A stretch of DNA of 64,000 bases, taken from the NCBI GenBank assembly GCA_913048385.1, contig CAJWVZ010000004.1:1-64000 (forward strand), given 5' to 3'. Position 1 is the stretch's first letter, and each line of letters begins with the position of its first letter. The stretch is from an uncultured Gammaproteobacteria bacterium (lineage in GTDB: Bacteria > Pseudomonadota > Gammaproteobacteria > Pseudomonadales > Pseudohongiellaceae). The notes beneath the pieces are model-generated. The model did no database searches. It was not told the origin of the DNA and saw only the letters and a program-made list of their open reading frames with translations. Position numbers and translations under genes: made by a program. Shown piece after piece: positions 1 to 9,273 of the stretch.

Positions 1-445
1 GAAACCACTCATCGCCGCCGCGTCCATCGCCCCAACTTGATCAGCCTTGAAGCCACCCATCGCCGTCGGATCAAAGGCCGCTACCTGATCAGCCTTGAAA
101 CCTCCCATCGCCGTCGCATCCATCGCGCCAATCTGATCGGCCTTAAAGCCAGCCATCGCCGTCGGGTCTAACGCACCTACCTGGTCCGATTTAAAGCCGG
201 CCATAGCATTCGCATCGAGGTTAGCCACCTGGTCGGCCTTGAATCCAGACATCGCGGTCGGATCAAAACCAGCGACCTGGTCCTTGCTGAATCCCGCCAT
301 CGCGGTCGGGGCAAAACCCGCAACTTGATCAGCACCAAATCCCGCCATCGCGGTCGGGGCAAAACCCGCAACTTGATCAGCACCAAACCCACCGACAGCT
401 GCCGCATCCAAGGTTCCCGTTTGGTCTTTATCGAAGCTTCCGACC
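1..445 (-). repeat. 48-bp coding tandem repeat, about nine units
   Basis: A 48-bp period in phase with the reading frame encodes units of the type F-(K/G/S)-x-D-Q-V-(A/G)-x-(L/F/M)-(D/A)-P-T-A-M-(A/G/S)-G. Asp-Gln, the first Phe and the Ala-Met pair are nearly invariant. Two units near 300-375 are almost identical at DNA level, while the outer units have diverged in third positions, which suggests both recent and old duplications. The array continues past the window edge. Confidence 0.85.
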
Positions 446-1251
446 GCGCTAGCGTCCAATGCGCCAAGTGCATCTGCGCCAGCGTTTCCTAGTGTAGTTG
501 GGTCAAAGCCCAAAGTATCGGCAGTAGCTCCTGCGCCATCACCGTACAAACCTGGATCAACCGCTGGCGGCGTTCCTGGCGCTGGCCCCGCTGCCCCAGC
601 AGCCAAACCATCCGGCCCAAGTGGCGCCGCCCCGTCAGGTGTCGGATTTTCTTTCGATCCAGGCACTCCGCCTGCCGCTCCTGTTCCTGGCGCAGGCCCT
701 GCTGCCCCAGCTGCCAAACCGTCCGGTCCAAGTGGCGCTGCTCCTGCTGCTCCATCTGTTCCTGGCGCAGGCCCTGCTGCCCCAGCTGCTAAACCATCCG
801 GCCCAAGTGGGGCCGCTCCGGGTGCTGCCGCGTTCGGATCTGCCGCACCAGCTGCTAAACCATCCGGCCCAAGTGGGGCCGCTCCATCAGGAATTGGATT
901 TTCTTTCGAACCAGGCACTCCGCCCGCTGCATCACCCCCAGGACCGCCTGCTACGTTACCCGGAGCACCTGCCGCGCCACCACCTGACGCCGAACCTGAG
1001 TCAACTGGTCCCGGAGCGGGATCCGCTGCTTGGGGAGGAGCTGCCTCAGGAGGAGGTGCCTCAGTAGGAGCCGCCTCGGGAGGAGGTGCCTCAGGAGGAG
1101 CCGCCCCGGGAGGAGGTCCCATTGGAGGCGGCGCTCCACCGCCACCTGGAGGTGGCATCTGACCAAAAGCCAACGTGGGAGAAAGCACCATCAAAAATAT
1201 TGCGGTGTATATAGTAAGGGGATTTTTAGCTTGGGGTAACTTGGCAGTCAT
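1..1251 (-). CDS. Exported Pro/Ala/Gly-rich protein with 16-residue tandem repeats (C-terminus outside window)
   Basis: I do not recognise this protein. The frame is open from 1251 to the left edge, at least 417 residues. ATG 1251 is preferred to ATG 1263 because GGAG sits six bases upstream of it. A signal peptide (KNPLTIYTAIFLMVLSPTLAFG) is followed by a PPPGGGGAPPPM segment, Pro-Glu-Ala runs, and a disordered region with four copies of AAPLGPDGLAAGAA, two of them preceded by GGVPGSKENP. From about base 445 to base 1 come roughly nine copies of a 16-residue unit with consensus FKADQVAxFDPTAMAG. An exported, perhaps surface-attached or solenoid-forming protein is an inference. Other frames across this stretch are GC-driven shadows. 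Confidence 0.75.
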   Translation of the reverse strand, partial: MTAKLPQAKNPLTIYTAIFLMVLSPTLAFGQMPPPGGGGAPPPMGPPPGAAPPEAPPPEAAPTEAPPPEAAPPQAADPAPGPVDSGSASGGGAAGAPGNVAGGPGGDAAGGVPGSKENPIPDGAAPLGPDGLAAGAADPNAAAPGAAPLGPDGLAAGAAGPAPGTDGAAGAAPLGPDGLAAGAAGPAPGTGAAGGVPGSKENPTPDGAAPLGPDGLAAGAAGPAPGTPPAVDPGLYGDGAGATADTLGFDPTTLGNAGADALGALDASAVGSFDKDQTGTLDAAAVGGFGADQVAGFAPTAMAGFGADQVAGFAPTAMAGFSKDQVAGFDPTAMSGFKADQVANLDANAMAGFKSDQVGALDPTAMAGFKADQIGAMDATAMGGFKADQVAAFDPTAMGGFKADQVGAMDAAAMSGF

Positions 1252-1418
1252 CAGGTTCTCCATAACTCGGTAATTAACATCCAAAACAAAACGTTGGCGG
1301 TCAATAAAAACACAATAAAACCGCTTTTAGACGTGTTTTTGCGAAAAAATTCTAACCTTGGTTACCCTCAAGATAGCATAAAAATCTCAAAAACCTTCAT
1401 CTGATGCGCAAAAAAATA

Positions 1419-2087
1419 TCATGATAATATTTTCTTAAAAAAATCATTGATATCAATCACTTCCTCCGGACAAACTTGGTGCTCCATGGGATAGTTTTTA
1501 TACTCTGGTTGAAAATTACGGCGCTCTAACGCCTCCTTTGCAGCCAGTCCAAGGCTCTCCACAACCACTGGGTCCAGACTACCGTGACAAATTAAAATAG
1601 GAAGGTTCGCCTGAACCTGATCAAGCATGATGGTGTTTTCGGTCGGGAAGTAAGTGGAAAGCGCAACAATTCCGGCGAGCCGGTCGGGGTAAGTCAACGC
1701 TGCCTGATATACAACCGCCCCTCCCTGCGAAAAGCCCGCAAGCAGAATACGCGATGCCTCTACCCCCCTCTCTAACTCTCTCTTGATAAGGTCATGCACT
1801 CGATCGGCGGAATGCTCTATCTGAGCGGTGTCGACGTGGCGACCACCATCCATTGAGAGGATATCGTACCAAGCCGGCATGACATACCCGTTGTTAATGG
1901 TGACAGGAATGGAGGGCGCGTGAGGAAATACAAACCGCACACCTAGTGGGACAGGTAAATCCAGCTGCCGAACTAGCGGCGCGAAATCGTTCCCATCCGC
2001 TCCCAACCCATGCAACCAGATTACGGACGCGCTGATTTCTCTGCCGGCCGGCCACTCAAGCTCTACCGCGGGTAAATATTCTGCCAC
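1419..2087 (-). CDS. Carboxylesterase/acyl-protein thioesterase-like alpha/beta hydrolase
   Basis: A serine hydrolase of the Abhydrolase_2 family (carboxylesterase 2, LYPLA/YpfH-like) that cleaves short acyl esters or thioesters in the cytosol. The nucleophile elbow is GFSQGG, the acid is the Asp of GSLDPVV and the base is the His of MEHQV; the oxyanion strand is WLHGLGADGNDF. The longest frame begins at TTG 2108, but GTG 2087 has AAGAGGGG seven bases upstream and gives the usual N-terminus (M)AEYLPAVELE, 222 residues. It is a stand-alone gene, divergent from the exported protein at 2238. The substrate cannot be read from sequence. Confidence 0.88.
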   Translation of the reverse strand: MAEYLPAVELEWPAGREISASVIWLHGLGADGNDFAPLVRQLDLPVPLGVRFVFPHAPSIPVTINNGYVMPAWYDILSMDGGRHVDTAQIEHSADRVHDLIKRELERGVEASRILLAGFSQGGAVVYQAALTYPDRLAGIVALSTYFPTENTIMLDQVQANLPILICHGSLDPVVVESLGLAAKEALERRNFQPEYKNYPMEHQVCPEEVIDINDFFKKILS

Positions 2088-2237
2088 TTCGAAACCCCTC
2101 TTTATCAATTAATAACCTATCATTCACAAGATTTAAAACTCACCGTACTCCACAAACAATGAAGACCGTTTAAAAATAGAATAAACTACTGGAGCAAAAG
2201 CAATTATTAAAACGTCATTCGTAATCAAGAGATACAC

Positions 2238-2792
2238 ATGACCTTTACACCCCATAAAAAAATAAATTTTAAACTTTTTTTTCTTCGCCTCGCGACTCTT
2301 TTTTTGCTGGCCCACGCTTTCTTGCTCAGCGGCATTGTCTCAAGCACTACAATCAAAGAGCTAAGCCTGAGTCAATTGACAGACGAAGCCCAGCTTATTT
2401 TTGAGGGAAGAGTCGCAGACCGGAACGTCATCCGCGAGGGTCGTCTAATCACTACCGTCGTTACCTTCGAAGTACTGGACATGATCAAGGGCGAAAAAAA
2501 CACAACCGACCTAGACCTTCACTTTAGCGGGGGAGAGCTTGATGGCGAAATCTTGGAAATAACCGGATCCAAGATCCCCGCCATAAATGAGCACGGTATT
2601 TATTTTGTCGAGAGCGCCGAAGGAAACCTGCTCAATCCGCTTCTCGGCTGGACACAGGGGCACTACATCATTGAAAACAATCGCACTTACAATGCCAGTT
2701 TAAAAGCTGCACCCAATGCCTCTAATCTGGGAGAGGCCGAAACCATTGACGCGGAGGGTTTCAAAGCGCGGCTGCGAAATATCAGGAACTGA
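2238..2792 (+). CDS. Exported protein of unknown function
   Basis: 184 residues with a long hydrophobic signal segment (FFLRLATLFLLAHAFLLSGIVSS). The mature part starts TTIKELSLSQLTDEAQLIFEGRV, has ITTVVTFEVLDMIKG in the middle and GELDGEILEITGSKIPAINEHGI later. This pattern resembles a widespread unnamed family of exported proteins in gammaproteobacteria (from memory, unverified). An AAGAGA sequence lies upstream of the ATG. It is divergent from the esterase and convergent with the RidA-like gene, only 26 bp apart at the 3' ends. No catalytic motif is visible. Confidence 0.7.
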   Translation: MTFTPHKKINFKLFFLRLATLFLLAHAFLLSGIVSSTTIKELSLSQLTDEAQLIFEGRVADRNVIREGRLITTVVTFEVLDMIKGEKNTTDLDLHFSGGELDGEILEITGSKIPAINEHGIYFVESAEGNLLNPLLGWTQGHYIIENNRTYNASLKAAPNASNLGEAETIDAEGFKARLRNIRN

Positions 2793-2818
2793 CACAGCCC
2801 CCGCGCCTCGCGCAAATT

Positions 2819-3295
2819 CTAACGCGGCGTTCTCGCCGCCCTTATTTCAATTTCCACCAGCCAACCGTCAACCACAAGACCGGCGATCTCGACAAACGAC
2901 CTCACCGGTTTCATCGGATTCTCATCCGTCCCAAAAAATTGCTGATACCCGCGATTGAACCCGTCAAAATCCAACTCGCCATCCGATCCCGACACAGCAA
3001 ACGCACGGACCTGAACTATGTCCTCCAAGGACCATCCCTGACTCTCAAGAGTTTCCTGGAAACGACTAAAAGTATCTACCGTCTGCTGTTCCATGTCGCC
3101 CCACGAGCCATCCTCCATCGCCCGAGCTCCAGACCCGCTGAGATAAAGTGTCTCAGCGTCAGAGGGAATAAAAATATTATTGTAAAAATTTCGGCCCTCG
3201 CCAGTGCGAATAATTCCTTGCCCGTAGACGGTAAATCCAAAAACCAAAGACGCTACTATCCCAACAACACCGACAACCTTTTTTAAAGCAACCAT
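2819..3295 (-). CDS. Exported RidA-family (YjgF/YER057c/UK114) protein
   Basis: 158 residues. An N-terminal signal segment (VVGVVGIVASLVFGFTVYG) precedes a RidA-like domain from about residue 35. The C-terminal half retains the family signature including the key arginine in KPVRSFVEIAGL and the last strand VEIEIRAA. RidA proteins are typically cytosolic trimers that hydrolyse reactive enamine/imine intermediates; a signal sequence suggests a periplasmic relative with a different substrate. AAGGAAG precedes the ATG. It lies downstream of tcyP on the same strand, 39 bp away, so cotranscription is possible. Confidence 0.85.
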   Translation of the reverse strand: MVALKKVVGVVGIVASLVFGFTVYGQGIIRTGEGRNFYNNIFIPSDAETLYLSGSGARAMEDGSWGDMEQQTVDTFSRFQETLESQGWSLEDIVQVRAFAVSGSDGELDFDGFNRGYQQFFGTDENPMKPVRSFVEIAGLVVDGWLVEIEIRAARTPR

Positions 3296-3334
3296 AACTT
3301 ATCTTCCTTTCATCTATAAACTTTTTATTATTAG

Positions 3335-4711
3335 TTAGCTAGCACCCAAGGGCATATCTTCTTCTGACTGACTCTTATCCCCCAGCAGTCGATGGGTAAT
3401 GACCCCGGTAGTGATAGAACCATTTACATTCAGCGCGGTTCGAGCCATATCGATCAAAGGCTCAATTGAAATCAGTAGCGCAGCAATCGTCACCGGGAAA
3501 CCAAGCGCAGGCAGAACAACTAACGCGGCATTGGTCGCTCCCCCACCGACGCCCGCTATTCCAAAGGACCCGATCGCGACTATAAGCAGAAGGCTGACGA
3601 TAAAGCCGAGGTCGATCTCTACCCCCATTGTCGGCGCCACCATCGCAGCAAGCATCGCAGGATAAATACCAGCGCATCCGTTCTGACCTATCGTCGCTCC
3701 AAACGAAGCTGCGATGTTCGCGATCGGGGGTGGTATTTTAAGCTCATCAATCTGAGCACGAATTGTAAGAGGGATCGTCGCCGCACTGCTGCGCGTGACG
3801 AACGCAAAGGTAAGGACTGGCCATACCTTGCGAAAATAACTCAAGACGTTTCCGCCTAGCAGCGCAATGAATAATGAATGAACAACAAACATAATCGCTA
3901 TTGCGATATAGGAGGCTACTACAAAGCTAATCAAATTTAAAATTGCCTCACCATCAGTAGTGACAATCACCCTCGTCATTAGCGCCAGAACACCATAAGG
4001 CGTCAGTGAAATGATGATCTTTACCAGACGCATAATGATGGCTTGCGTAGCATCAACAAAGTGGCGAATCCCATCAGCGTGCTCAGGCTTTTCTGCTGCC
4101 ACTAGGGCGGAAGCGATGCCGAACAACAAACCGAAAATTACTACACCGATTATTGCCAAAGGTCGGGAACCGGCGAGATCTGAAAAAATATTGTTCGGCA
4201 CTAAGCTGGTTAACGTCGCAATAACGCTGATATCTGGCCCTGAATCTCGGCGAGTTTCTAGCACCTCGGCCCTAGCCAGCTCTCTTGCCCCGCTTACCAA
4301 GTCTCCCGCGTTCAAGTCGAATAAGACCGCTATAGAAACGCCGATCAAACCAGAAATGACGGTGGTCGTTATCAAGACTGAGACAACCGTGCCACCGATT
4401 TTCCCCAGAGACTTTATCTCATCAACCTTGAGAACCGCCGCAATCATGGTAATAAGAATCAGCGGCATTATGATCATACGGAGCAATGCCACATAGGACG
4501 ATCCTAAGATATTTGTCCATTGCAAGGTCTCATCCAAGACCATTGGATTACTGGCATAAAAGGCCTCTAGCAGAAATCCAAAGCCGATTCCGCCCACCAG
4601 CCCCAATAAGACTCTCCGCGACAACGACCAAGAATCACGTTTGCTGGCCTGATAAAGCAAGCTCAGCAGCCCCGAAAAAAGCACAAGATTAATAATGGTG
4701 TAAATTGTCAT
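3335..4711 (-). CDS. tcyP: L-cystine/sodium:dicarboxylate-family symporter
   Basis: 458-residue DAACS (glutamate transporter fold) symporter that imports L-cystine across the inner membrane. It matches the TcyP/YdjN subgroup closely along its length: N-terminal MTIYTIINLVLFSGLLSLLY, LLRMIIMPLILITMI, then FAFVTRSSAATIPL (serine-rich hairpin), SFGATIGQNGCAGIYPAMLA, AGVGGGATNAALVVLPALGFP and EPLIDMARTALNVNGS. Length is as in B. subtilis TcyP. The exported RidA-like gene follows. Cystine supply would support thiol metabolism, including the ovothiol made by genes at 60485-63866; that link is inference. Confidence 0.9.
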   Translation of the reverse strand: MTIYTIINLVLFSGLLSLLYQASKRDSWSLSRRVLLGLVGGIGFGFLLEAFYASNPMVLDETLQWTNILGSSYVALLRMIIMPLILITMIAAVLKVDEIKSLGKIGGTVVSVLITTTVISGLIGVSIAVLFDLNAGDLVSGARELARAEVLETRRDSGPDISVIATLTSLVPNNIFSDLAGSRPLAIIGVVIFGLLFGIASALVAAEKPEHADGIRHFVDATQAIIMRLVKIIISLTPYGVLALMTRVIVTTDGEAILNLISFVVASYIAIAIMFVVHSLFIALLGGNVLSYFRKVWPVLTFAFVTRSSAATIPLTIRAQIDELKIPPPIANIAASFGATIGQNGCAGIYPAMLAAMVAPTMGVEIDLGFIVSLLLIVAIGSFGIAGVGGGATNAALVVLPALGFPVTIAALLISIEPLIDMARTALNVNGSITTGVITHRLLGDKSQSEEDMPLGAS

Positions 4712-4874
4712 CGACTATCCCCTGTCGTTCCCTTATGAACCCTTCGAAAGTTATTTAAAAAGTTAAGACCCCTATATCACATGAGTGTAGCCTCAAAAGC
4801 ATCGCGCGTGCACATCTTATTTAACCCTCGAAAGCACGACGCCGAAAATAGGTCAGACTCGATGCTCAAATATC

Positions 4875-5636
4875 TTATGCTCTCAACCGATAGCCGGTTC
4901 TAAAAATTATTGCTATCACAGCTAAACATAGAAGGGTGAATACCCCGATGCAGCTGAGGCTGACGAAAACATTGACCTCAGAGATCTCATAAAAACTCCA
5001 CCGCAGGCCACTAACAAGGTAAAGCACTGGATTCATGAGCGCAACGGTCTGCCATATTGGTGGCAACATCTCCGTGGAATAAAAACTACCACCGAGGAAA
5101 ACTAAGGGAGTTATCAGGAGGGTTGGCACAACAGACAACTTCTCAAAATTATCTGCCCAAATACCTAGAATGAAACCGAAAAGACTGAATGAGGTGGCAG
5201 TCAAAAATACAAAAATCAACATCAAAACTGGGTGGCGGATTTCTAAATCAATAAAAAACCCTGCAGTCGCAAGGATAATCATCGCTAAAATCACTGATTT
5301 TGCAGCAGCCGCACCAACATAACCGAGGACTACTTCCATCGCAGAGATCGGCGCGGACAGCATCTCATAAACGGTACCTGAAAACTTTGGAAAATAAATT
5401 CCGAAAGAAGCGTTGCTAATGCTGTTAGTTAAAAGGCTCAGCATAATCAAACCAGGCACAATAAACGCACCGTAGCTTACACCCTCGACTTGCTGTATGC
5501 GCGAGCCAATGGCAGCGCCAAACACAACAAAATAGAGGGAGGTTGTAACCACAGGAGCCACAATACTCTGAATGAGCGTCCGCTTCATTCGAGCCATCTC
5601 ATAGTTAAAAATCGCAATCACTCCATGAATATTCAT
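4875..5636 (-). CDS. ABC-2 type transporter permease (YadH-like)
   Basis: 253-residue inner-membrane protein with about six hydrophobic segments and the ABC-2 signature region near [17 protein letters not shown], where the typical short amphipathic stretch and following helix are visible. It overlaps the upstream ATPase gene by four bases, so the two are translationally coupled. E. coli yadGH has the same pair and sizes. The substrate of this exporter class is not established; I infer export of a lipid, polysaccharide or small molecule. Confidence 0.88.
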   Translation of the reverse strand: MNIHGVIAIFNYEMARMKRTLIQSIVAPVVTTSLYFVVFGAAIGSRIQQVEGVSYGAFIVPGLIMLSLLTNSISNASFGIYFPKFSGTVYEMLSAPISAMEVVLGYVGAAAAKSVILAMIILATAGFFIDLEIRHPVLMLIFVFLTATSFSLFGFILGIWADNFEKLSVVPTLLITPLVFLGGSFYSTEMLPPIWQTVALMNPVLYLVSGLRWSFYEISEVNVFVSLSCIGVFTLLCLAVIAIIFRTGYRLRA

Positions 5637-6601
5637 TCTGCTTTTATGCCCTCGTCTGTATCTCCCTCAGCTTTTTGAACTAGTGTCACAAATATTTCCT
5701 CTAAGGAGCTTTGTGTCGTGCGGAGATCTTTATACTGAATATTGCGACCCTGAATCTTAATCAAAAATTCAGATATATCATGGCTTTCGGATGCCGAATC
5801 AAAGGTGTAGGTAAGCAGGTGCTGATCTTCGGACAATACAAGGTCAAGACTCTCAAATTCTGATGGTATGGTATCCAGCCGTTTTGTTAGTTCGAGTACA
5901 AGCTGTTTTTTTCCAAGCTTTGACATCAAAGCATCTTTCTCTTCAATAAGTATTAGTTTCCCGTGGTTAATCACACCAATACGATCAGCAATTTCCTCAG
6001 CTTCCTCGATATAATGCGTCGTAAGAATAATAGTCACGCCTTGTGTTTTGAGATTCTCCACAATCTTCCACATATCTTTTCGTAGAGAAACGTCAACACC
6101 GGCAGTCGGCTCATCCAAGAACAATATTCGTGGTTCATGAGAGAGTGCTTTAGCTATCAAGACACGACGCTTCATCCCACCAGAGAGCGTCCGGAGCATA
6201 TTATCTTTCTTGTCCCACAAAGAGAGGGACCTAAGAACTCGTTCGATGTGATTCGGGTTAGGTTCCTTCCCGAACAACCCTCGGCTAAATGACACGGTAT
6301 TCCAGACCGTCTCAAACGAGTCTGTGGTTAGTTCTTGAGGGACTAAACCAATCAACGAGCGGGTTACTCGAAAGTAACGCTGGATGTCGTGACCATCGAC
6401 AGTTATTGAACCGGAACTCGGACGAACAATGCCACAAATAGCAGATATTAGGGTAGTCTTTCCCGCTCCGTTGGGACCCAGCAAAGCAAGCACCTCACCT
6501 TGATGGATATCGAGATTAACGCTTTTAAGTGCTTCGAAGCCGGATCCATAGACTTTGTTTAAACACTTAATGCTGATGATGTTTTTTGAAGAAGATGACA
6601 T
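5633..6601 (-). CDS. ABC transporter ATP-binding protein (YadG-like)
   Basis: 322-residue ATPase partner of the ABC-2 permease. Visible motifs: Walker [10 protein letters not shown]-loop VPQEL, signature LSGGMKRR, Walker [13 protein letters not shown] and the switch His in TTHYIEEAE. The C-terminal ~90 residues after the nucleotide-binding domain follow the extension common in YadG/CcmA-type ATPases. Start ATG with the Ser-rich MSSSSKN N-terminus. The pair lies between radA and tcyP with its own upstream gap of about 100 bp to radA. Confidence 0.9.
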   Translation of the reverse strand: MSSSSKNIISIKCLNKVYGSGFEALKSVNLDIHQGEVLALLGPNGAGKTTLISAICGIVRPSSGSITVDGHDIQRYFRVTRSLIGLVPQELTTDSFETVWNTVSFSRGLFGKEPNPNHIERVLRSLSLWDKKDNMLRTLSGGMKRRVLIAKALSHEPRILFLDEPTAGVDVSLRKDMWKIVENLKTQGVTIILTTHYIEEAEEIADRIGVINHGKLILIEEKDALMSKLGKKQLVLELTKRLDTIPSEFESLDLVLSEDQHLLTYTFDSASESHDISEFLIKIQGRNIQYKDLRTTQSSLEEIFVTLVQKAEGDTDEGIKAE

Positions 6602-6701
6602 GGCCGCGGATTATGAGGTCAGTCCTGAAAGATTACAACAAGTCAATTTCACAACTACTAGCAAAATAGCGCTAAACCTTGAGTAAATTAAAACACCACG
6701 A

Positions 6702-8078
6702 CTACAGCGCTTCTAAGGCCTGAGCTATCTTTGAGACTCCGACAACCTCTATTCCCGGAATCGGCAATTTTGGGGTATTGGCCTTCGGAACAATCGCGCG
6801 AGTGAATCCATGCTTCGCCGCCTCAGCCAAACGCTCCTGCCCTCCCGGAACTGGGCGAATCTCTCCCGCCAACCCTATTTCACCAAAGACCACCAAATCA
6901 CGCGGCAGCGCCTTATCACGAAAACTTGAAACCACGGCCAAGACCAGCGCGAGATCTGCACTCGTCTCTAAGACCTTTACACCGCCTACCACGTTCACAA
7001 AAACATCCTGATCCGCCATGTAGACCCCGCCATGCCGGTGCAGAACCGCGAGCAACATGGCTAAACGATTCTGATCAAGACCCACAGTAACGCGGCGAGG
7101 ATTACCAAGCTGAGTCTCATCAACGAGAGCTTGAATTTCCACTAGTAATGGACGCGTGCCCTCCCAAAGCACCATAACCAAGGAACCTGCTGATTCCTCC
7201 TCCGCTCGAGACAAGAAAATCGCGGATGGGTTTTTAACTTCCTTCAAGCCCAGCCCAGTCATCGCAAAAACACCAAGCTCATTCACGGCGCCGAATCTGT
7301 TTTTCTGCCCCCGAAGAACTCTGTACTTCGTATCACTGCCGCCTTCTAGCATAATGAAACAGTCAATCATGTGTTCTAGAACTTTTGGTCCAGCAAGATT
7401 TCCCTCTTTCGTGACGTGCCCCACAAGAAAAAGTACTGTGTTAGTCTGTTTAGCATATTGAATCAAATAGGCGGCGCTCTCGCGCACTTGCGACACGCTA
7501 CCCGGAGCGGAGGCAACGTCAGCGCTGTGCATTACTTGAATGGAATCCACAACGATTAAGGCCGGCTCAATCGTTTGAGCCGCCTTACAAATAAGTTCAA
7601 CATTTGTCTCAGCAAGCATTTTCAAATTGTCTTGCGGCAACTTCAGCCTTTGTGAACGCATACCAACTTGCTGAAGAGATTCTTCACCGGTAACGTAAAG
7701 GCCACCTTTCTCCGAGGATGATAACAAACACATCACTTGTAAAAGCAGTGTGCTCTTACCGGCGCCTGGGTTCCCTCCAATTAAAACAACTGACCCAGGG
7801 ACCAAGCCACCACCTAACACCCGATCAAGCTCCCCAATCGTAGTCGACAGCCGTGGCAGGGACTCTAGATTAATTTCCGATAAATTCTGGACACCTGTAT
7901 TTTGCCCGGCATAGCCACTTTTTTGGCGAAAATCAGCTTTAGTCGCCGGAGATGAACTAGAGCCTAAATTAATCTGCGCAAGGGTATTCCACGCCTTACA
8001 GGATCCGCATTGCCCCTGCCATTGCCCATATTCGCTTCCACATTCCGTGCACACGAAAGCGATTTTTGCCTTTACCAT
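6702..8078 (-). CDS. radA: DNA repair protein RadA
   Basis: 458 residues, full family length. RadA is a RecA-like hexameric motor that promotes branch migration and processing of recombination intermediates. Domains in order: C4 zinc finger (CTECGSEYGQWQGQCGSC, residues 10-27), RecA-type ATPase with Walker A GGNPGAGKST near residue 100, the RadA-specific KNRFG motif, and a C-terminal Lon-protease-like domain with NVVGGVKV and AEIR-type FGEIGLAGEIRPVPGG. Last gene of the rnr-to-radA block, 41 bp after alr. Confidence 0.97.
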   Translation of the reverse strand: MVKAKIAFVCTECGSEYGQWQGQCGSCKAWNTLAQINLGSSSSPATKADFRQKSGYAGQNTGVQNLSEINLESLPRLSTTIGELDRVLGGGLVPGSVVLIGGNPGAGKSTLLLQVMCLLSSSEKGGLYVTGEESLQQVGMRSQRLKLPQDNLKMLAETNVELICKAAQTIEPALIVVDSIQVMHSADVASAPGSVSQVRESAAYLIQYAKQTNTVLFLVGHVTKEGNLAGPKVLEHMIDCFIMLEGGSDTKYRVLRGQKNRFGAVNELGVFAMTGLGLKEVKNPSAIFLSRAEEESAGSLVMVLWEGTRPLLVEIQALVDETQLGNPRRVTVGLDQNRLAMLLAVLHRHGGVYMADQDVFVNVVGGVKVLETSADLALVLAVVSSFRDKALPRDLVVFGEIGLAGEIRPVPGGQERLAEAAKHGFTRAIVPKANTPKLPIPGIEVVGVSKIAQALEAL

Positions 8079-8119
8079 ATCTGAACAATCTCGTTAAATT
8101 TATTTATAAATTGTTTTAC

Positions 8120-9244
8120 TTATTCGGAAACGACAAAATTTACCCGTTCAGTTACCTGGCAAAATAATTCGTAAGCGATAGTGCCAGCATGAGCAGCCAC
8201 CTCTTCAGCTGGCAACGCATCTCCCCAAAGAATCACAGAATCTTCCACAGCCGCTGAATCAATATCTGTCAAATCTATGGTTATCATGTCCATAGAAACT
8301 CGCCCGATTAACGAGGTACGAAAGAGTCGATCGCGCGCCTCAAGTACTACAGGAGTGCCCGTTGACGCTGACCTTGGATAACCATCCCCATAACCGATAG
8401 AAACTACACCAACCCTCATTTCCTTCTCGCAAATATAAGTTGCTCCATACCCTATGGCATCCCCAGCCTTCAACTCATTAATCGCAATAAGCCTTGACCG
8501 CAAGGTCATTACCGGTCTCAGACCAAGTTCCTTAGAGGAGGTGTGATCGAAAGGAGAAGAGCCGTATAACATCACGCCTGGTCGGACGATATCAAAGTGG
8601 GTATCAGGATACCTTAAGATACCGGTTGAGGCTCCAAGGCTGCACTTACCTTTGTGATCAAGCACATCAATCGCGTCAGCGAACCGTTGCAACTGCTTAG
8701 CAGTAAAACTGCAAGCATCGTCATCACCCACATCGCCCCAGGCCAGATGAGACATTAAAATGAGTTCGGAGTTTTCTAATGAGGGCAATGCGTTAAGCGC
8801 ATCGGAGGCGCTCACAATAATGTCTTCATGAAAACCTAAGCGATTCATCCCTGTGGTTATCTTCAACCAAACAAAAGGAAACTGACAAGGTTGTTCTCGC
8901 GCCTCAAGTAAAGCAATTTGGTAAAGAGAATGGACTACAGGCTCAATTTTTAAGCTCGAGCACTCTTCAAGCTCTTTTCGGTTAATGAAACCAGGCAGGA
9001 GGACTATGGACTGATCAGAGTCCACTTCGCGAAGACGCCTCGCCTCGTCTATTGTGGCAACAGCCAACCCCCTAATCGGAATTTTTGAAAGCCAAATTGC
9101 TTTTGCTACACGCTCGAGTCCGTGACCATATCCGTTAGCCTTTACCACTGGCAACAATTCAGATGAGGGGCAGCGCTGATGCGCAATACTTAAATTGTGC
9201 CGAAGCGACTCAAGATTAATGGTGGCCCAGCTGCGATTACTCAT
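8120..9244 (-). CDS. alr: Alanine racemase
   Basis: 374 residues. PLP enzyme that interconverts L- and D-alanine for peptidoglycan. The PLP lysine lies in VVKANGYGHG (about residue 34), the opposite-face catalytic Tyr in GYGDGYPRS, and the conserved Arg in GMNRLGF and RVSMDMI near the C-terminal barrel. The gene follows dnaB by 29 bp, the common gammaproteobacterial order dnaB-alr. Confidence 0.96.
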   Translation of the reverse strand: MSNRSWATINLESLRHNLSIAHQRCPSSELLPVVKANGYGHGLERVAKAIWLSKIPIRGLAVATIDEARRLREVDSDQSIVLLPGFINRKELEECSSLKIEPVVHSLYQIALLEAREQPCQFPFVWLKITTGMNRLGFHEDIIVSASDALNALPSLENSELILMSHLAWGDVGDDDACSFTAKQLQRFADAIDVLDHKGKCSLGASTGILRYPDTHFDIVRPGVMLYGSSPFDHTSSKELGLRPVMTLRSRLIAINELKAGDAIGYGATYICEKEMRVGVVSIGYGDGYPRSASTGTPVVLEARDRLFRTSLIGRVSMDMITIDLTDIDSAAVEDSVILWGDALPAEEVAAHAGTIAYELFCQVTERVNFVVSE

Positions 9245-9273
9245 AATAAACTTCGAAAGAATTAAAGGACTTT

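Noticed and set aside
1-445. Regular 48-bp repeats resembling a CRISPR array or satellite
   Set aside because: They lie in frame within one protein, encode a conserved peptide and have no unique spacers.
177-1239. Several Arg/Leu-rich open frames on both strands across the first kilobase
   Set aside because: They are shadows of the Pro/Ala/Gly-rich, repeat-containing minus-strand gene, which alone has a signal peptide and a good ribosome site.
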